The notes under the pieces were generated by a model. It was not told where the DNA came from and ran no database searches. It saw only the letters and a list, made by a program, of their open reading frames with translations. A DNA stretch of 61,378 nt from an uncultured Coriobacteriaceae bacterium (GTDB lineage Bacteria > Actinomycetota > Coriobacteriia > Coriobacteriales > Atopobiaceae): the NCBI GenBank assembly GCA_902803315.1, contig CADCPM010000006.1:1-61378 (forward strand), given 5' to 3'. Positions 7,718-16,900 of this stretch are shown here, piece by piece (positions within the stretch are counted from its first letter, which is position 1; every line of letters begins with the position of its first letter). A program made the translations under genes and the position numbers.

Positions 7718-8554
7718 TCACTCCATGAAGGCAGGCATGCCGCCTTCCTTTGCCGCTGCCACGATATCCAACAGTGCGTCGGCCACCGCATCCTTAGAAC
7801 TTGGCCCTATGTGCCAGCGAGCAGCCTCGGCAGCGGCAGGTGTGGCATTCTCCATGGCCACGGAATTGGGAACGCATCGTAGCACATCGAGGTCATTCTC
7901 GGCATCGCCGAACACTACCACCTCGTCCAAACCTATACCGAGCTCACGCACGAGGACCTCCACCCCGCGCGCCTTGCTCCACCCCTTGGACGCAACGTCA
8001 ATATAGTTGACATGTGGATTGGGATAGACGAAGTCAAGCTCAGGCACCAGGTGCATGAGCTGCTTGCGCACTTCGTGCAGGCGCTTCTTGTTTCCCACCA
8101 CGCGGATGTTCGCCTTGTAGATGGGCCTATCTTCCGGAATGCGCACCAAGACCTTGCCGATTCGCCCAAACTCGCTGTAATACTGCCCTATTTCCTGGGC
8201 CGATATTCCCACCGAGTAGCGATCTCCAAAATCGTTGATCATTAAGGCCGTTCCCGGGAAGTCATACACCGTATTCGCAACCTTTTGCAGGCCCTCGTGA
8301 GGGATGGGCTTATCGAACACGAGCTCGCCATCCACATACACCAACTGCCCGTTTACCGTCACGCCCGTGCGATAGGCAGCGTGGTCCTCAGCAAAGAGGA
8401 GGTGCAGATCCCATGGCACGCGTCCCGTGCAAGGACCAAAGCGCAAGCCGGCGTCGAGCATCTTGTGTATGGCATCGAGAGCATGTCGCGTGGCGTGAGG
8501 CAATCCCACGCGAATAAGGGAATCGTCCAAATCCGACAGCGCGAGCTTAATCAT
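7718..8554 (-). CDS. Cof-type HAD phosphatase (paralog 3 of 3)
   Basis: A 278-residue HAD hydrolase. Motif I is DLDDSLI, so the usual Thr is replaced by Ser. Motif II lies in GPCTGRVPWD, the Lys is in GWSKARGV, and motif IV is FGDAENDLDVLRCVPN. ATG 8554 follows GGAAGG at a good distance. The frame is open upstream but not conserved. It is adjacent to and co-oriented with its paralog at 6801, separated by 62 bases, and diverges from rpiB. Confidence 0.85.
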   Translation of the reverse strand: MIKLALSDLDDSLIRVGLPHATRHALDAIHKMLDAGLRFGPCTGRVPWDLHLLFAEDHAAYRTGVTVNGQLVYVDGELVFDKPIPHEGLQKVANTVYDFPGTALMINDFGDRYSVGISAQEIGQYYSEFGRIGKVLVRIPEDRPIYKANIRVVGNKKRLHEVRKQLMHLVPELDFVYPNPHVNYIDVASKGWSKARGVEVLVRELGIGLDEVVVFGDAENDLDVLRCVPNSVAMENATPAAAEAARWHIGPSSKDAVADALLDIVAAAKEGGMPAFME

Positions 8555-8633
8555 AGGGTACCTTCCAATGTCGTAGCGTCCATTTGAGTGTATCATGGGC
8601 ATGACCATACCAACCCACGCGGAAGGAAGTCCC

Positions 8634-9095
8634 ATGAAGCTTGCCATTGGCAACGACCACACAGCCGTGGAACTGAAGAACGTCATCGTCTCGCATCTGG
8701 AGGAGCGCGGCATTGAGGTCCTCGACGTCGGAACCAACAGCACCCAGAGCTTTGACTATCCCATTAGCGGATATCGCGTGGGAAAGCTCGTCGCATCGGG
8801 CGACGTCGACGGCGGCGTGCTTATTTGCGGCACGGGTGTTGGCATAAGCCTTGCGGCAAACAAGGTGCCTGGCGTTCGTGCATGCGTTTGCTCGGAACCC
8901 TACACCGCGGCCCTTTCCAAGCGACACAACGATGCGAACATCATCGCATTTGGCGCGCGCGTCGTAGGAGACGAGATGGCCAAGCTCATCGTTGACTCAT
9001 GGATCGACGCCACGTACGAGGGCGGCCGGCATCAGCGCCGGGTAGACATGCTCACCGAAATCCAAGACACCGGCTCGCTATCTGCGGCAGAGTAA
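8634..9095 (+). CDS. rpiB: Ribose-5-phosphate isomerase B
   Basis: A 153-residue RpiB/LacAB-family isomerase that interconverts ribose 5-phosphate and ribulose 5-phosphate. Key features are GNDHTA near residue 7, LICGTGVGISLAANK with the catalytic Cys, and KRHNDAN. Length fits RpiB. ATG 8634 follows GGAAGGAAG. No lac or tagatose genes are nearby, so RpiB is preferred over a galactose-6-phosphate isomerase subunit. It shares a 79-base divergent promoter region with the HAD gene. Confidence 0.88.
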   Translation: MKLAIGNDHTAVELKNVIVSHLEERGIEVLDVGTNSTQSFDYPISGYRVGKLVASGDVDGGVLICGTGVGISLAANKVPGVRACVCSEPYTAALSKRHNDANIIAFGARVVGDEMAKLIVDSWIDATYEGGRHQRRVDMLTEIQDTGSLSAAE

Positions 9096-9108
9096 CGAAG
9101 ATCCTCGA

Positions 9109-9139
9109 CCCTGACTTGGGGACTGTCCCTTAGTTAGGG
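9109..9139. repeat. GGGGACTGTCCC-family palindrome, likely bidirectional terminator
   Basis: Two 15-nt arms around one central base pair at 12 of 15 positions, between the converging rpiB and 9147 genes. Bases 9104-9129 are identical to 35847-35872. Confidence 0.7.
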
Positions 9140-9146
9140 TTACAGC

Positions 9147-9695
9147 CTATCGATACGCGATGAAATCGTCTATGGCGTCATAGCGATCGATGCGAATAAG
9201 GATTTGCTCGAGGTCAAGGATGCCCCACAGCATCGCACGACGCTTTTCCCCAACGAACACATGCAAGTTGCGTATGTTAGGCTGCAGGGCAGACGTTACG
9301 AACTCCATGCTGCTAATATCGGCATAGACAATGGAGGTCGTACGCCCGAAGAGAGGCGTTAGGTCCATGTGGTCATCGTAGGTAACGACCTTATAGCGTC
9401 GAAGCAGCACCCAGTACAAGAATGAGACGACCAAAAACGCGTCGAAGAAGCTCATCACCACGACGGTGTTGGCGGTAAAGGCATCCAAAACGCAGAGCCA
9501 ACCCAGCAATATGCCCAAAGACCCCATCACGATCATGGTAAACACCAGCGACCACGTGAGGGTTCCCGAAACCATATAGGTGTCATGGTGGCTGTGATGA
9601 CGCTCGGATATCCCCGCGTCACTAAGCCGCAAAATCAACGAAGCGGCTATTGGTATGCCAGCCGCGACGATCGTAAGAGCTATGGAGCTATCCAT
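9147..9695 (-). CDS. Uncharacterised small membrane protein
   Basis: A 182-residue protein with an N-terminal helix (about 5-25) and two further hydrophobic helices (about 48-70 and 77-100). A soluble C-terminal half follows, rich in beta-strand-like segments (YKVVTYDDHMDLTPLFGRTTSI), which resembles bacterial PH-like domains of small membrane proteins. I do not recognise a catalytic motif. The gene stands alone between two terminator-like elements. An AT-rich tract upstream (9818-9838) may hold its promoter. Confidence 0.7.
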   Translation of the reverse strand: MDSSIALTIVAAGIPIAASLILRLSDAGISERHHSHHDTYMVSGTLTWSLVFTMIVMGSLGILLGWLCVLDAFTANTVVVMSFFDAFLVVSFLYWVLLRRYKVVTYDDHMDLTPLFGRTTSIVYADISSMEFVTSALQPNIRNLHVFVGEKRRAMLWGILDLEQILIRIDRYDAIDDFIAYR

Positions 9696-9817
9696 CTGAT
9701 CGCCTCTCGCTTTCTGAACTTCCGTAGATATGTTAGCCGTCGGCTATCCAGTTCCATCGAACAATGTCGTAGACGGTATTGACGGACCTTCCGAGTGAGG
9801 ACATACGTATGCTAAAT

Positions 9818-9838
9818 AATATATAATTATTATATATT
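9818..9838. repeat. AT-only palindrome in a GC-rich genome
   Basis: A perfect 10-1-10 palindrome made only of A and T (AATATATAAT, T, ATTATATATT), within ~35 bases of almost pure AT. It lies upstream of the 9147 membrane gene and downstream of the 9851 phosphatase. It offers several TATAAT-like -10 boxes on both strands. Confidence 0.6.
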
Positions 9839-9850
9839 ATATTCCAATTG

Positions 9851-10600
9851 CTACGGGCGAAGGAGGCGTTGGCGAACAGTCGCGGCATCCTCGTCAGGAA
9901 CCCCGCATCCAAGCAGGTAGCTCTCGACCCCACCGTACTCTTCCTCGACGATGTTGTACGCGTACTCGATGACCTCGGGATCAGACATCATGCCTTTGCG
10001 AAAGTCGGTGCGCGCGGCATCGTACCACTCTTCGCTAAACACCTGGTCGCGCATAAGGTTGGGCCACGTTTGCACATAGTTGGCAACAATATCCCACTTG
10101 TCGACCCCCGCCAGGCTTAGGAGCAGCATGGCAAGGATGCCCGTCCTGTCCTTTCCCACCGCGCAATGGAAGAGAACGCAACCTTCTGGCGCCTCCGCAA
10201 GGAAGCGAAAGCAGGCGCGCACGCCCTCGTAGTTCTCGACAATATGCCGATAGACCGTTTCCATGGAGAAGGCCTTCTCTTCGAACTGGGTGCGGATCGC
10301 CTCGATCTGAGCGGCGTTGAAGCCCAGCAAGGGGATGTTCACATATACAACGTCGCTTCCCAACTCAACATTGGGCGCATCGGCCGCCTCGGACTCATCG
10401 CGCAGGTCAACCACCGCGCGCACGCCATAGTCGTGCAAAAACTTTACGTCGTGCGTCGTCAGCCTGCACAGGCTGTCGGAACGCAGGAACCGTCCAAACT
10501 TGGTCCGATCGCCGTTTGCCGTAGGATATCCGCCCAATTCACGTACGTTAAACGCACCGTCCAGCGGCAAGCGCATCCAAGGTTGTTCGTGAGGTTCCAT
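9851..10600 (-). CDS. Tyrosine-phosphatase-like protein (paralog 1)
   Basis: A 249-residue protein of the Y_phosphatase3 type. It has the N-terminal FNVRELGGY signature, FLRSDSLCRL, VVDLRDESE and the catalytic P-loop HCAVGKDRTG (Cys nucleophile, Arg phosphate binder). Such enzymes act on phosphotyrosine or phosphoinositides. I chose ATG 10600 because AAAGGA precedes it. The longer start at 10621 has no ribosome binding site. The next gene upstream is a paralog, so the pair arose by tandem duplication. Confidence 0.85.
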   Translation of the reverse strand: MEPHEQPWMRLPLDGAFNVRELGGYPTANGDRTKFGRFLRSDSLCRLTTHDVKFLHDYGVRAVVDLRDESEAADAPNVELGSDVVYVNIPLLGFNAAQIEAIRTQFEEKAFSMETVYRHIVENYEGVRACFRFLAEAPEGCVLFHCAVGKDRTGILAMLLLSLAGVDKWDIVANYVQTWPNLMRDQVFSEEWYDAARTDFRKGMMSDPEVIEYAYNIVEEEYGGVESYLLGCGVPDEDAATVRQRLLRP

Positions 10601-10684
10601 GGCGTCCTTTCGTTCGGTCATAAATAGAACATAGGCAAAAGAATAGGTTTACTTTACCGCAAATTCGTAACCATGCAGGCAAGG

Positions 10685-11449
10685 TTACAGAAGATGGCCG
10701 CGAACGTGCTCCAATGCCTGCGGCGTCAGGCCACAGCTCAGCAAATACCGCTCGATCGAGCCATATCCCTCTTCCAGCCGATCCAGAACCGTGGTAATGG
10801 CGTCGAGCCTCAGCTCAAGCTCCCTTCGAACGGGCTGTTTGCCTTTGAACACGATGCCATCCACCTCGGCACATGACCCAAAGGAATAGCAGTAGTCGGC
10901 AACAATGCGCTCGTTGCTTGCCCCCACCAACCCTAGCAGCAGCATGGCTATCATCCCTGTGCGATCCATTCCAGCCGCACAGTGGAAGAGCGCGCACTCC
11001 CCCTCCTCTGCGGTCGCAAAGAACGAGAATACCTTCCGGACGGCATCGTGATTGGCCAACATGGTCAAATAGCCCAGCGTGTGGTAGCTGCCACCCAATT
11101 CGTCCAAACCCAACGACGGGTCAGACAGGTCAATGTCGAAGAGCGGAACGTGACAAAAGCGCACGCCAGGCATCCGCTGGATCTTGTCGGCGGCAACGCT
11201 GACCTCGTGCTCCCCACGCAAATCCAGCACGAGCCTGACGCCATAGTCGTAGAGCCGTCGCTGATCCTGGGTGCTAAGCATATCCAAGCCACCAGAGCGC
11301 ACGAAGCGACGATACAAGGTGACGCCTCGTTCTACGGCATACCCGCCAAGCTCGCGGACGTTATAGCCGCTGGCCAGCTCGAGCTTGCGCGCAGGCTCAA
11401 GATCCTCGGGTCGATTCCACAGCTCTCTCCACCGCTCCCGCAATCCCAT
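10685..11449 (-). CDS. Tyrosine-phosphatase-like protein (paralog 2)
   Basis: A 254-residue paralog of the preceding entry. It has YNVRELGGY, RFVRSGGLDML, VLDLRGEHE and P-loop HCAAGMDRTG, in which Met replaces the usual Lys after Gly. The catalytic Cys and Arg are kept. ATG 11449 is about 9 nt after GGAAGG. A GTG two codons earlier is the alternative. A small shift in the P-loop and a different central region suggest another substrate than its neighbour. Substrates are unknown. Confidence 0.82.
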   Translation of the reverse strand: MGLRERWRELWNRPEDLEPARKLELASGYNVRELGGYAVERGVTLYRRFVRSGGLDMLSTQDQRRLYDYGVRLVLDLRGEHEVSVAADKIQRMPGVRFCHVPLFDIDLSDPSLGLDELGGSYHTLGYLTMLANHDAVRKVFSFFATAEEGECALFHCAAGMDRTGMIAMLLLGLVGASNERIVADYCYSFGSCAEVDGIVFKGKQPVRRELELRLDAITTVLDRLEEGYGSIERYLLSCGLTPQALEHVRGHLL

Positions 11450-11514
11450 TGGCACATCCCTTCCGTCAGTTAAAGGATAGCAAGAAAAAAAGGTAGGGGA
11501 AGGCGAGCCGTTGG

Positions 11515-11606
11515 CCCTCAGCTCACGCCGCCCCGCAGGAGGCTCCGCGCTCGCTTTGCTCGCTCGCTTCGTGAGTCGCTTCCTGCGGGGCGGCGTGAGT
11601 TGAGGG
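11515..11606. repeat. Long hairpin of the GCTCGCTTCGCTCGC-loop family
   Basis: Arms 11515-11543 and 11578-11606 (29 nt) pair along their whole length, with only two wobble mismatches. The loop carries the shared CGCTCGCTT and CTTCGTGAGTCGC blocks. It lies between two minus-strand genes, downstream of the dehydratase/activase gene, and a minus-strand T run follows at 11488-11482. A terminator role is likely. It is the only notable content of the 11450-11638 gap. Confidence 0.7.
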
Positions 11607-11638
11607 TCGTCGGCCTGTCCCTTGTTGTTCTTTTGCCG

Positions 11639-14600
11639 CTATATTCCAGCCTTCGTGAGCTCGCGCTCAATGCGGTCGAACATGTTGTCCTCGATCTTGT
11701 CGCCTTCCAAGACGAACGCGCCGTCCTCGCGCATGTTCTCCTTGGCCACCGAAATCATGAGCTTGATGCGGTTGAGCTGGTTGACCTCGCTCGCACCGGG
11801 GTCGTAGTCCACGGCCACGATGTTGCTTTTGGGATGGAGCTGACGCAGGCGCTTGATTACGCTCTTGCCCACCACGTGGTTAGGCAAGCATGCGAAGGGA
11901 GACGCACACACGATGTTGGGCGTACCCGTCTCTATGAGCTCGATCATCTCGGCCGTGAGCAACCATCCCTCGCCCATGGTGTTGCAAAGCGACAGGACCT
12001 TCTCGGCCTTCTTGCCAAGCTCGTAGATTTGGGTATAGGGCTCAAAGCGCGTGCTCTCTTCCAGCATCTTGTTTATGGGCGCACGCAGAGCGTCAATGGC
12101 AGCGATGCCGATGCCGTGGGTAAGGCGCTTCTTGGCCTTGGTGCCAAGCTCGTGCTTGAGGTTGATCTGGTTGGAGGTTCCAAACAGGAAGAAGTCCACC
12201 AGGCCGGGAACGTTGGCCTCGCAGCCCTCCGACTCGATCACACGCACCACGTCGTTGTTTGCCGTGGGGTGGAACTTGACCAAGATCTCGCCCACCACGC
12301 CAACGCGCGGCTTGGAGCGGTCGTTCACGAGCGGCAGGTTCTCGAACGCGTCCACCGTATCCTGGCACAGACGGTAGAAGCTCTTTCGCGAGGCACCCGG
12401 TACCTGCACCTTTGCCCGCGCCATGAGCTCCCCATACAGGGCGTCTGCCGAACCAGGCTCTGCCTCGTAGGGGCGCGTGCGATACAGGCACTGCATGATG
12501 AGGTCACCGTAGAGCAGGGCATACACGGCGCTAATGAGGAACTTTGGCTTCAGGATGTTGAATCCCGGATTGTGCTCGTCCAAGCCGCCGGCGACGCTGA
12601 GCGAGATGACCGGAATCTCGGGATGGCCGGATTCCTTGAGCGCCTTGCGAATGAGTGCGATGTAGTTGGTGGCACGACATCCACCGCCCGTCTGCGAGAT
12701 GAGAACCGCCGTGCGCTTGAGATCGTACTTCCCAGAGAGAACGGCGTTGATCAGCTGACCGGTAACCAAGATCGACGGATAGCAGATGTCGTTGTTCACG
12801 TACTTCAAACCAGCGTCCACCGCGCCGTGGTCAACCGAGGGCAGCAGTACCACGTTGAATCCCGCAGATCGCAGAACGGCCTCGACCACCTCGAAGTGGA
12901 TGGGCGACATCTGGGGCGCAAGGATGGTATAGCCCTGCTCCTGCATCTCCTTGGTGTAGCGCACCTTCTCCATGGCCGCGCTCGCGGACTTCCTGTACAC
13001 GGGCGGCCTGCGACGCAGGTCGGTCTCGCGGGCGTGCTCAAGCGAGCCGTCCGCCATGTGCACCATCGGTGGCTCGACCTCCTCGGCCTCGCCCCGCTCC
13101 GCGCTGAGCTCGAGCTTCTCTCGCTCCTCCTGAAGGGCCGCCATAAGCGAACGGATGCGAATGCGCGCCGCACCAAGATTGGAAACCTCGTCGATCTTGA
13201 GCACCGTGTAAACCTTGCCGCTCGCCTCCAAGATCTCCTGGACCTGATCGGTGGTGAGGGCGTCCAAACCGCATCCGAAGCTGTTGAGCTGGATAAGGTC
13301 CACGTCGTTGCGCGCGGCGACGAAGCGCGCCGCACGATATAGACGCGAATGGTACATCCACTGGTCCACCACGCGAATCGGCCTCTCGGGCTTCATCTTG
13401 TGGGCAATGCTGTCTTCGGTGAGGACGGCAAAGCCAAAGCTGTTTACCAGCTCGGGGATGGCATGGTTGATCTCGGGATCGTTGTGGTACGGACGGCCCG
13501 CAATCACGATTCCGTGTGCGTCGTGCTCCTCGATCCAGGCAAGGGCCTCGTCACCCAGACGATGCATGGCATCCTTAAACTCAAGGTCTGCCTTCCAGGC
13601 GATCTCTACCGCCTCGTTAATCTGCGTGCGCGTTATGTGCTCGCCTACGAAGCGTCCCTTGCCGGACTTGGCGTCCGCCTGTCGCTGTTCCGAGACGAGC
13701 TCGTAAAGTCGACGCTTGAGCTCGCGCTTGTTGTCGTAGGGCAAAAACGGTGCCATGTACTGCACGTCGGGCGCCGCCAGCTCGTCCACGTTGAGCTCGA
13801 GCGCTTGCGGATAGCTCATAACGATGGGGCAGTTGTAGTGGTTGGTGGCCGAGTCGTCCTCCTGACGCTCCCAACGGACGCAGGGCATCCATATGAAGTC
13901 CACGTCCTTGTCCAGGAGGTTCATTATGTGACCATGGCTCAGCTTGGCCGGATAGCACACGGACTCGCTCGGCATGGATTCGATTCCCGCCTCGTAGATC
14001 TTCTTCGTGGATTGGTCCGAAAGCACCACCGAGAAGCCCAGCTGCGTAAAGAACGCATGCCAGAAGGGGTAGTTCTCATACATGTTGAGTGCGCGCGGGA
14101 TGCCCACGGTGCCATGAGGGGCCTCGGTACGATCGAGCACAGGGCGATCGAACAGCAGCTCGTTCTTTACCTTAAACAGGTTGGGTGCATCGGCCTTGTC
14201 CTTGCGCGAGCGACCCGAGCCCTTCTCGCAGCGGTTGCCGGTAATGAAGCGGTGGCCGCCACCGAAGTCGTTGATCGTGAGCAGGCAGTTGTTGGAGCAA
14301 CGCCCGCAGTTGACCTTGGTGAGCTTTACCTTTAGCTCGCCGAGCGCCTTGCGATCGAGCACGGTTGAGATTCCGTCCTTGCCTGCGCGATCGCGGGCGA
14401 GGAGCGCCGCACCATAGGCGCCCATGGAACCGGCGATGTCGGGACGGATGACGTCGCGACCGGTAAGCAGCTCGAACGCTCGCAGCGTCGCGTCGCTCAT
14501 AAAGGTGCCGCCCTGGACGACGATGTGCTTTCCGATCTCGTCGTAGTCGCGAAGCTTGATGACCTTGAACAGCGCGTTTTTGATGACGGAGTACGAAAGG

Positions 14601-16228
14601 CCGGCCGCCACGTCACCGATGGTGGCTCCCTCCTTCTGCGCCTGCTTGACGCGCGAGTTCATGAATACCGTGCAGCGGCTTCCCAAGTCAACCGGACGCT
14701 CGCCCTCCACTGCCGCAGCGGCAAACTCCTGCACGGTCATGCCCATGGAATCGGCAAAGCTCGCAACAAACGAGCCACATCCCGAGGAGCATGCCTCGTT
14801 GAGCGAGATGTGCTCGATCACGCCGTCCCTCACCTGGAGGCACTTCATGTCCTGGCCGCCAATGTCCAGAATAAACTCGACGTCGGGCACGAATGCCTGG
14901 GCGCCGCGCAGGTGCGCGACGGTCTCGACCTCGCCGGAGTCGGCACGCAGGGCCTCAATGAGGATGCCCTCGCCGTAGCCCGTAGTCGTCACGTGGCCAA
15001 TCTCGCAATCGGCCGGCAGATGGTCGTAGATGTCGTTCATGATGGAGCGCGCCGTACCAAGCACGTCACCGTTGTTCACGTCGTACCAGGTATACAAGAG
15101 CTCTCCGCCCTCGCCCACAACCGCTGCCTTGAGCGTGGTGGAGCCGGCGTCGATGCCAATGAACACGCGGCCGTGATACTCGTCGAGCAGGCCCTTGTCC
15201 ACCACCTCTGCGTCATGCCTGCGGTGGAACTCGTCGAGCTCTGCCTTGGTAGAGAAGAGCGGCGCCAGACGGGCGACCTCGCTGCCCTGCGTGTCCTTGA
15301 GATCGTTCAAGGCTTGGATGACCTCGCCAAACGTGACCTTCTTGTCCGTCTCGCCGGCCAATGCCGCACCGGTGGCAACGAACAGGTGGGCGTTCTTGGG
15401 CACGATGCGGTGCTCCTCATCGAGATTCAGCGTTATATAGAAGCGCTCGCGCAGCTCGCTGAGGTACTGCAGCGGACCACCCAGGAAGGCGACGTAGCCA
15501 CGGATGGGATGTCCGCAGGCAAGGCCCGAGACGGTCTGGTTCGCCACGGCCTGGAAGATGGATGCCGCTATGTCGGCGGGTGCCGCACCCTCGTTGAGCA
15601 GCGGCTGCACGTCCGACTTCGCAAACACGCCGCAGCGGCTCGCGATGGGATAGATGTGCGTGGCATCCTTTGCCAGCTCGTTGAGCCCGGAGGCATCGGT
15701 CTTGAGCAGCGACGCCATCTGGTCAATGAAGGCGCCCGTGCCACCGGCGCACGTACCGTTCATGCGCTGCTCGATGCCGTTGTCGAAGTAGATTATCTTT
15801 GCGTCCTCGCCGCCTAGCTCAATGGCACAGTCGGTTTGGGGAATGAGCGTCTCCACGGCGCGCTTGCTGGCAATGACCTCCTGCACGAACTCGAGGTCGA
15901 GCCAAGTCGCGAGCAGCATGCCACCCGAACCCGTAATGGACACGCGCATGGAGGCGTTTCCCACCACCTGCTGCGCGCGGGCAAACAGCTCTTTGGCCGT
16001 GGCGCGGATGTCGGTGTGATGACGTTCATAGTTGGCATACACGAGCTTGTTGTTGGAATCGATGACCGCGAGCTTGACCGTAGTCGAACCGACGTCGATA
16101 CCCAGTCGCAGGTGAGCGTGGCTCAGATCTATGGGATGGGCCGGCTTGAGTTCGGCGCCGTTTTGCGTAAGCGCAACGGAGGGTTTTGCCGCGCTCTGGG
16201 CCGCGTTTGAGCTAGTGGATCGTACCAT
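11639..16228 (-). CDS. Giant 2-hydroxyacyl-CoA dehydratase/activase fusion protein
   Basis: A 1529-residue protein combining parts of the 2-hydroxyacyl-CoA dehydratase system. It carries two BcrAD/BadFG-type activator ATPase domains: GIDVGSTT near residue 43 with NGTCAGGTGAF, and GIDAGSTTLKAAV near residue 355 with NEACSSGCGSF. In homologous activators the Cys binds a bridging [4Fe-4S] cluster. A Cys-rich segment follows (CGRCSNNC, GNRCEKG), then a DUF2229-like domain and an HgdB-like C-terminal half. Such large proteins are common in anaerobic clostridia and coriobacteria and their reaction is unproven. An ATP-driven electron-injecting role in a reductive or dehydratase reaction is inference. 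ATG 16228 follows AAGGAG and overlaps the TetR stop by 17 bases, so the two are translationally coupled. Confidence 0.85.
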   Translation of the reverse strand: MVRSTSSNAAQSAAKPSVALTQNGAELKPAHPIDLSHAHLRLGIDVGSTTVKLAVIDSNNKLVYANYERHHTDIRATAKELFARAQQVVGNASMRVSITGSGGMLLATWLDLEFVQEVIASKRAVETLIPQTDCAIELGGEDAKIIYFDNGIEQRMNGTCAGGTGAFIDQMASLLKTDASGLNELAKDATHIYPIASRCGVFAKSDVQPLLNEGAAPADIAASIFQAVANQTVSGLACGHPIRGYVAFLGGPLQYLSELRERFYITLNLDEEHRIVPKNAHLFVATGAALAGETDKKVTFGEVIQALNDLKDTQGSEVARLAPLFSTKAELDEFHRRHDAEVVDKGLLDEYHGRVFIGIDAGSTTLKAAVVGEGGELLYTWYDVNNGDVLGTARSIMNDIYDHLPADCEIGHVTTTGYGEGILIEALRADSGEVETVAHLRGAQAFVPDVEFILDIGGQDMKCLQVRDGVIEHISLNEACSSGCGSFVASFADSMGMTVQEFAAAAVEGERPVDLGSRCTVFMNSRVKQAQKEGATIGDVAAGLSYSVIKNALFKVIKLRDYDEIGKHIVVQGGTFMSDATLRAFELLTGRDVIRPDIAGSMGAYGAALLARDRAGKDGISTVLDRKALGELKVKLTKVNCGRCSNNCLLTINDFGGGHRFITGNRCEKGSGRSRKDKADAPNLFKVKNELLFDRPVLDRTEAPHGTVGIPRALNMYENYPFWHAFFTQLGFSVVLSDQSTKKIYEAGIESMPSESVCYPAKLSHGHIMNLLDKDVDFIWMPCVRWERQEDDSATNHYNCPIVMSYPQALELNVDELAAPDVQYMAPFLPYDNKRELKRRLYELVSEQRQADAKSGKGRFVGEHITRTQINEAVEIAWKADLEFKDAMHRLGDEALAWIEEHDAHGIVIAGRPYHNDPEINHAIPELVNSFGFAVLTEDSIAHKMKPERPIRVVDQWMYHSRLYRAARFVAARNDVDLIQLNSFGCGLDALTTDQVQEILEASGKVYTVLKIDEVSNLGAARIRIRSLMAALQEEREKLELSAERGEAEEVEPPMVHMADGSLEHARETDLRRRPPVYRKSASAAMEKVRYTKEMQEQGYTILAPQMSPIHFEVVEAVLRSAGFNVVLLPSVDHGAVDAGLKYVNNDICYPSILVTGQLINAVLSGKYDLKRTAVLISQTGGGCRATNYIALIRKALKESGHPEIPVISLSVAGGLDEHNPGFNILKPKFLISAVYALLYGDLIMQCLYRTRPYEAEPGSADALYGELMARAKVQVPGASRKSFYRLCQDTVDAFENLPLVNDRSKPRVGVVGEILVKFHPTANNDVVRVIESEGCEANVPGLVDFFLFGTSNQINLKHELGTKAKKRLTHGIGIAAIDALRAPINKMLEESTRFEPYTQIYELGKKAEKVLSLCNTMGEGWLLTAEMIELIETGTPNIVCASPFACLPNHVVGKSVIKRLRQLHPKSNIVAVDYDPGASEVNQLNRIKLMISVAKENMREDGAFVLEGDKIEDNMFDRIERELTKAGI

Positions 16229-16892
16229 GATCGCTCTCCTTCTCTTGGTTAACGGAAATCGCAAGAATCGACGGAATGGAAAAGTTGAGTGGACGTCCAT
16301 ACAGATCGCCCGGTCGTATGAACATGAGCGCCGTCATGATGCAGGCCATGACGTAGTCGCTCTCCACCATGCCGGTCGTGAGCCAACGCACCATAACTCC
16401 CACCTCGGCGCTTACGGCATAGGTGAGGTAGTAGTCAAAGAAGGCCAATGCCTGGCTGGAAAAGCCGTCGAGGGCGCGGCTTTGAACGACCTCGCATACC
16501 ATCGCCTTGATCTTCTCTACGAAGGCCGGGTCTCCCCCGTCGCCCAGAAGTGCCGAGAGGACCGTGCCGTGCGAGCGGACGTACGCAAGCACGTCCGTCG
16601 CGCCTGGGCACGGTTCGAACCTGTTTATAGCTTCCTCCAGTTCGGGGAGCGTCACCTGCGAAATCGTGTGTGCCAGCGGTGCGAGCTCGACTATAGTCTC
16701 GTCCTCGATATCGCTGACAAGTGCGGGTATGTCCTTGTAGTGCGAGTAAAACGTACGTCTCGTGACGTTTGCGCGCTCGGTTACCCCCGTTACGGTTACG
16801 CGCGAGAGGTCGCCCGTGGCATGGATCTCCTCCGCAAGCGCCTCGCGTAATGCCTGCCGGGTTCGCACGCATCTTCGGTCGGTTGTCTTCAA
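16212..16892 (-). CDS. TetR-family transcriptional regulator
   Basis: A 226-residue TetR-type regulator. The N-terminal HTH spans about residues 8-55 (RQALREALAEEI, VTVTGVTERANVTRRTFYSHY), followed by an all-helical ligand-binding domain. The start is TTG 16892, with AAGGAG six bases upstream. No other start fits the HTH. It is first in a two-gene operon with the 2-hydroxyacyl-CoA dehydratase/activase gene and lies immediately downstream of a large palindrome, so autoregulation and control of the activase gene are likely. The ligand is unknown; an acyl-CoA or fatty acid is plausible from context only. Confidence 0.88.
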   Translation of the reverse strand: MKTTDRRCVRTRQALREALAEEIHATGDLSRVTVTGVTERANVTRRTFYSHYKDIPALVSDIEDETIVELAPLAHTISQVTLPELEEAINRFEPCPGATDVLAYVRSHGTVLSALLGDGGDPAFVEKIKAMVCEVVQSRALDGFSSQALAFFDYYLTYAVSAEVGVMVRWLTTGMVESDYVMACIMTALMFIRPGDLYGRPLNFSIPSILAISVNQEKESDHGTIH

Positions 16893-16900
16893 TCAAACTC

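Noticed and set aside
11600..13342. Long plus-strand frame opposite the dehydratase/activase gene
   Set aside because: Same antisense artefact. No domain or start signal, and the minus-strand gene is unambiguous.
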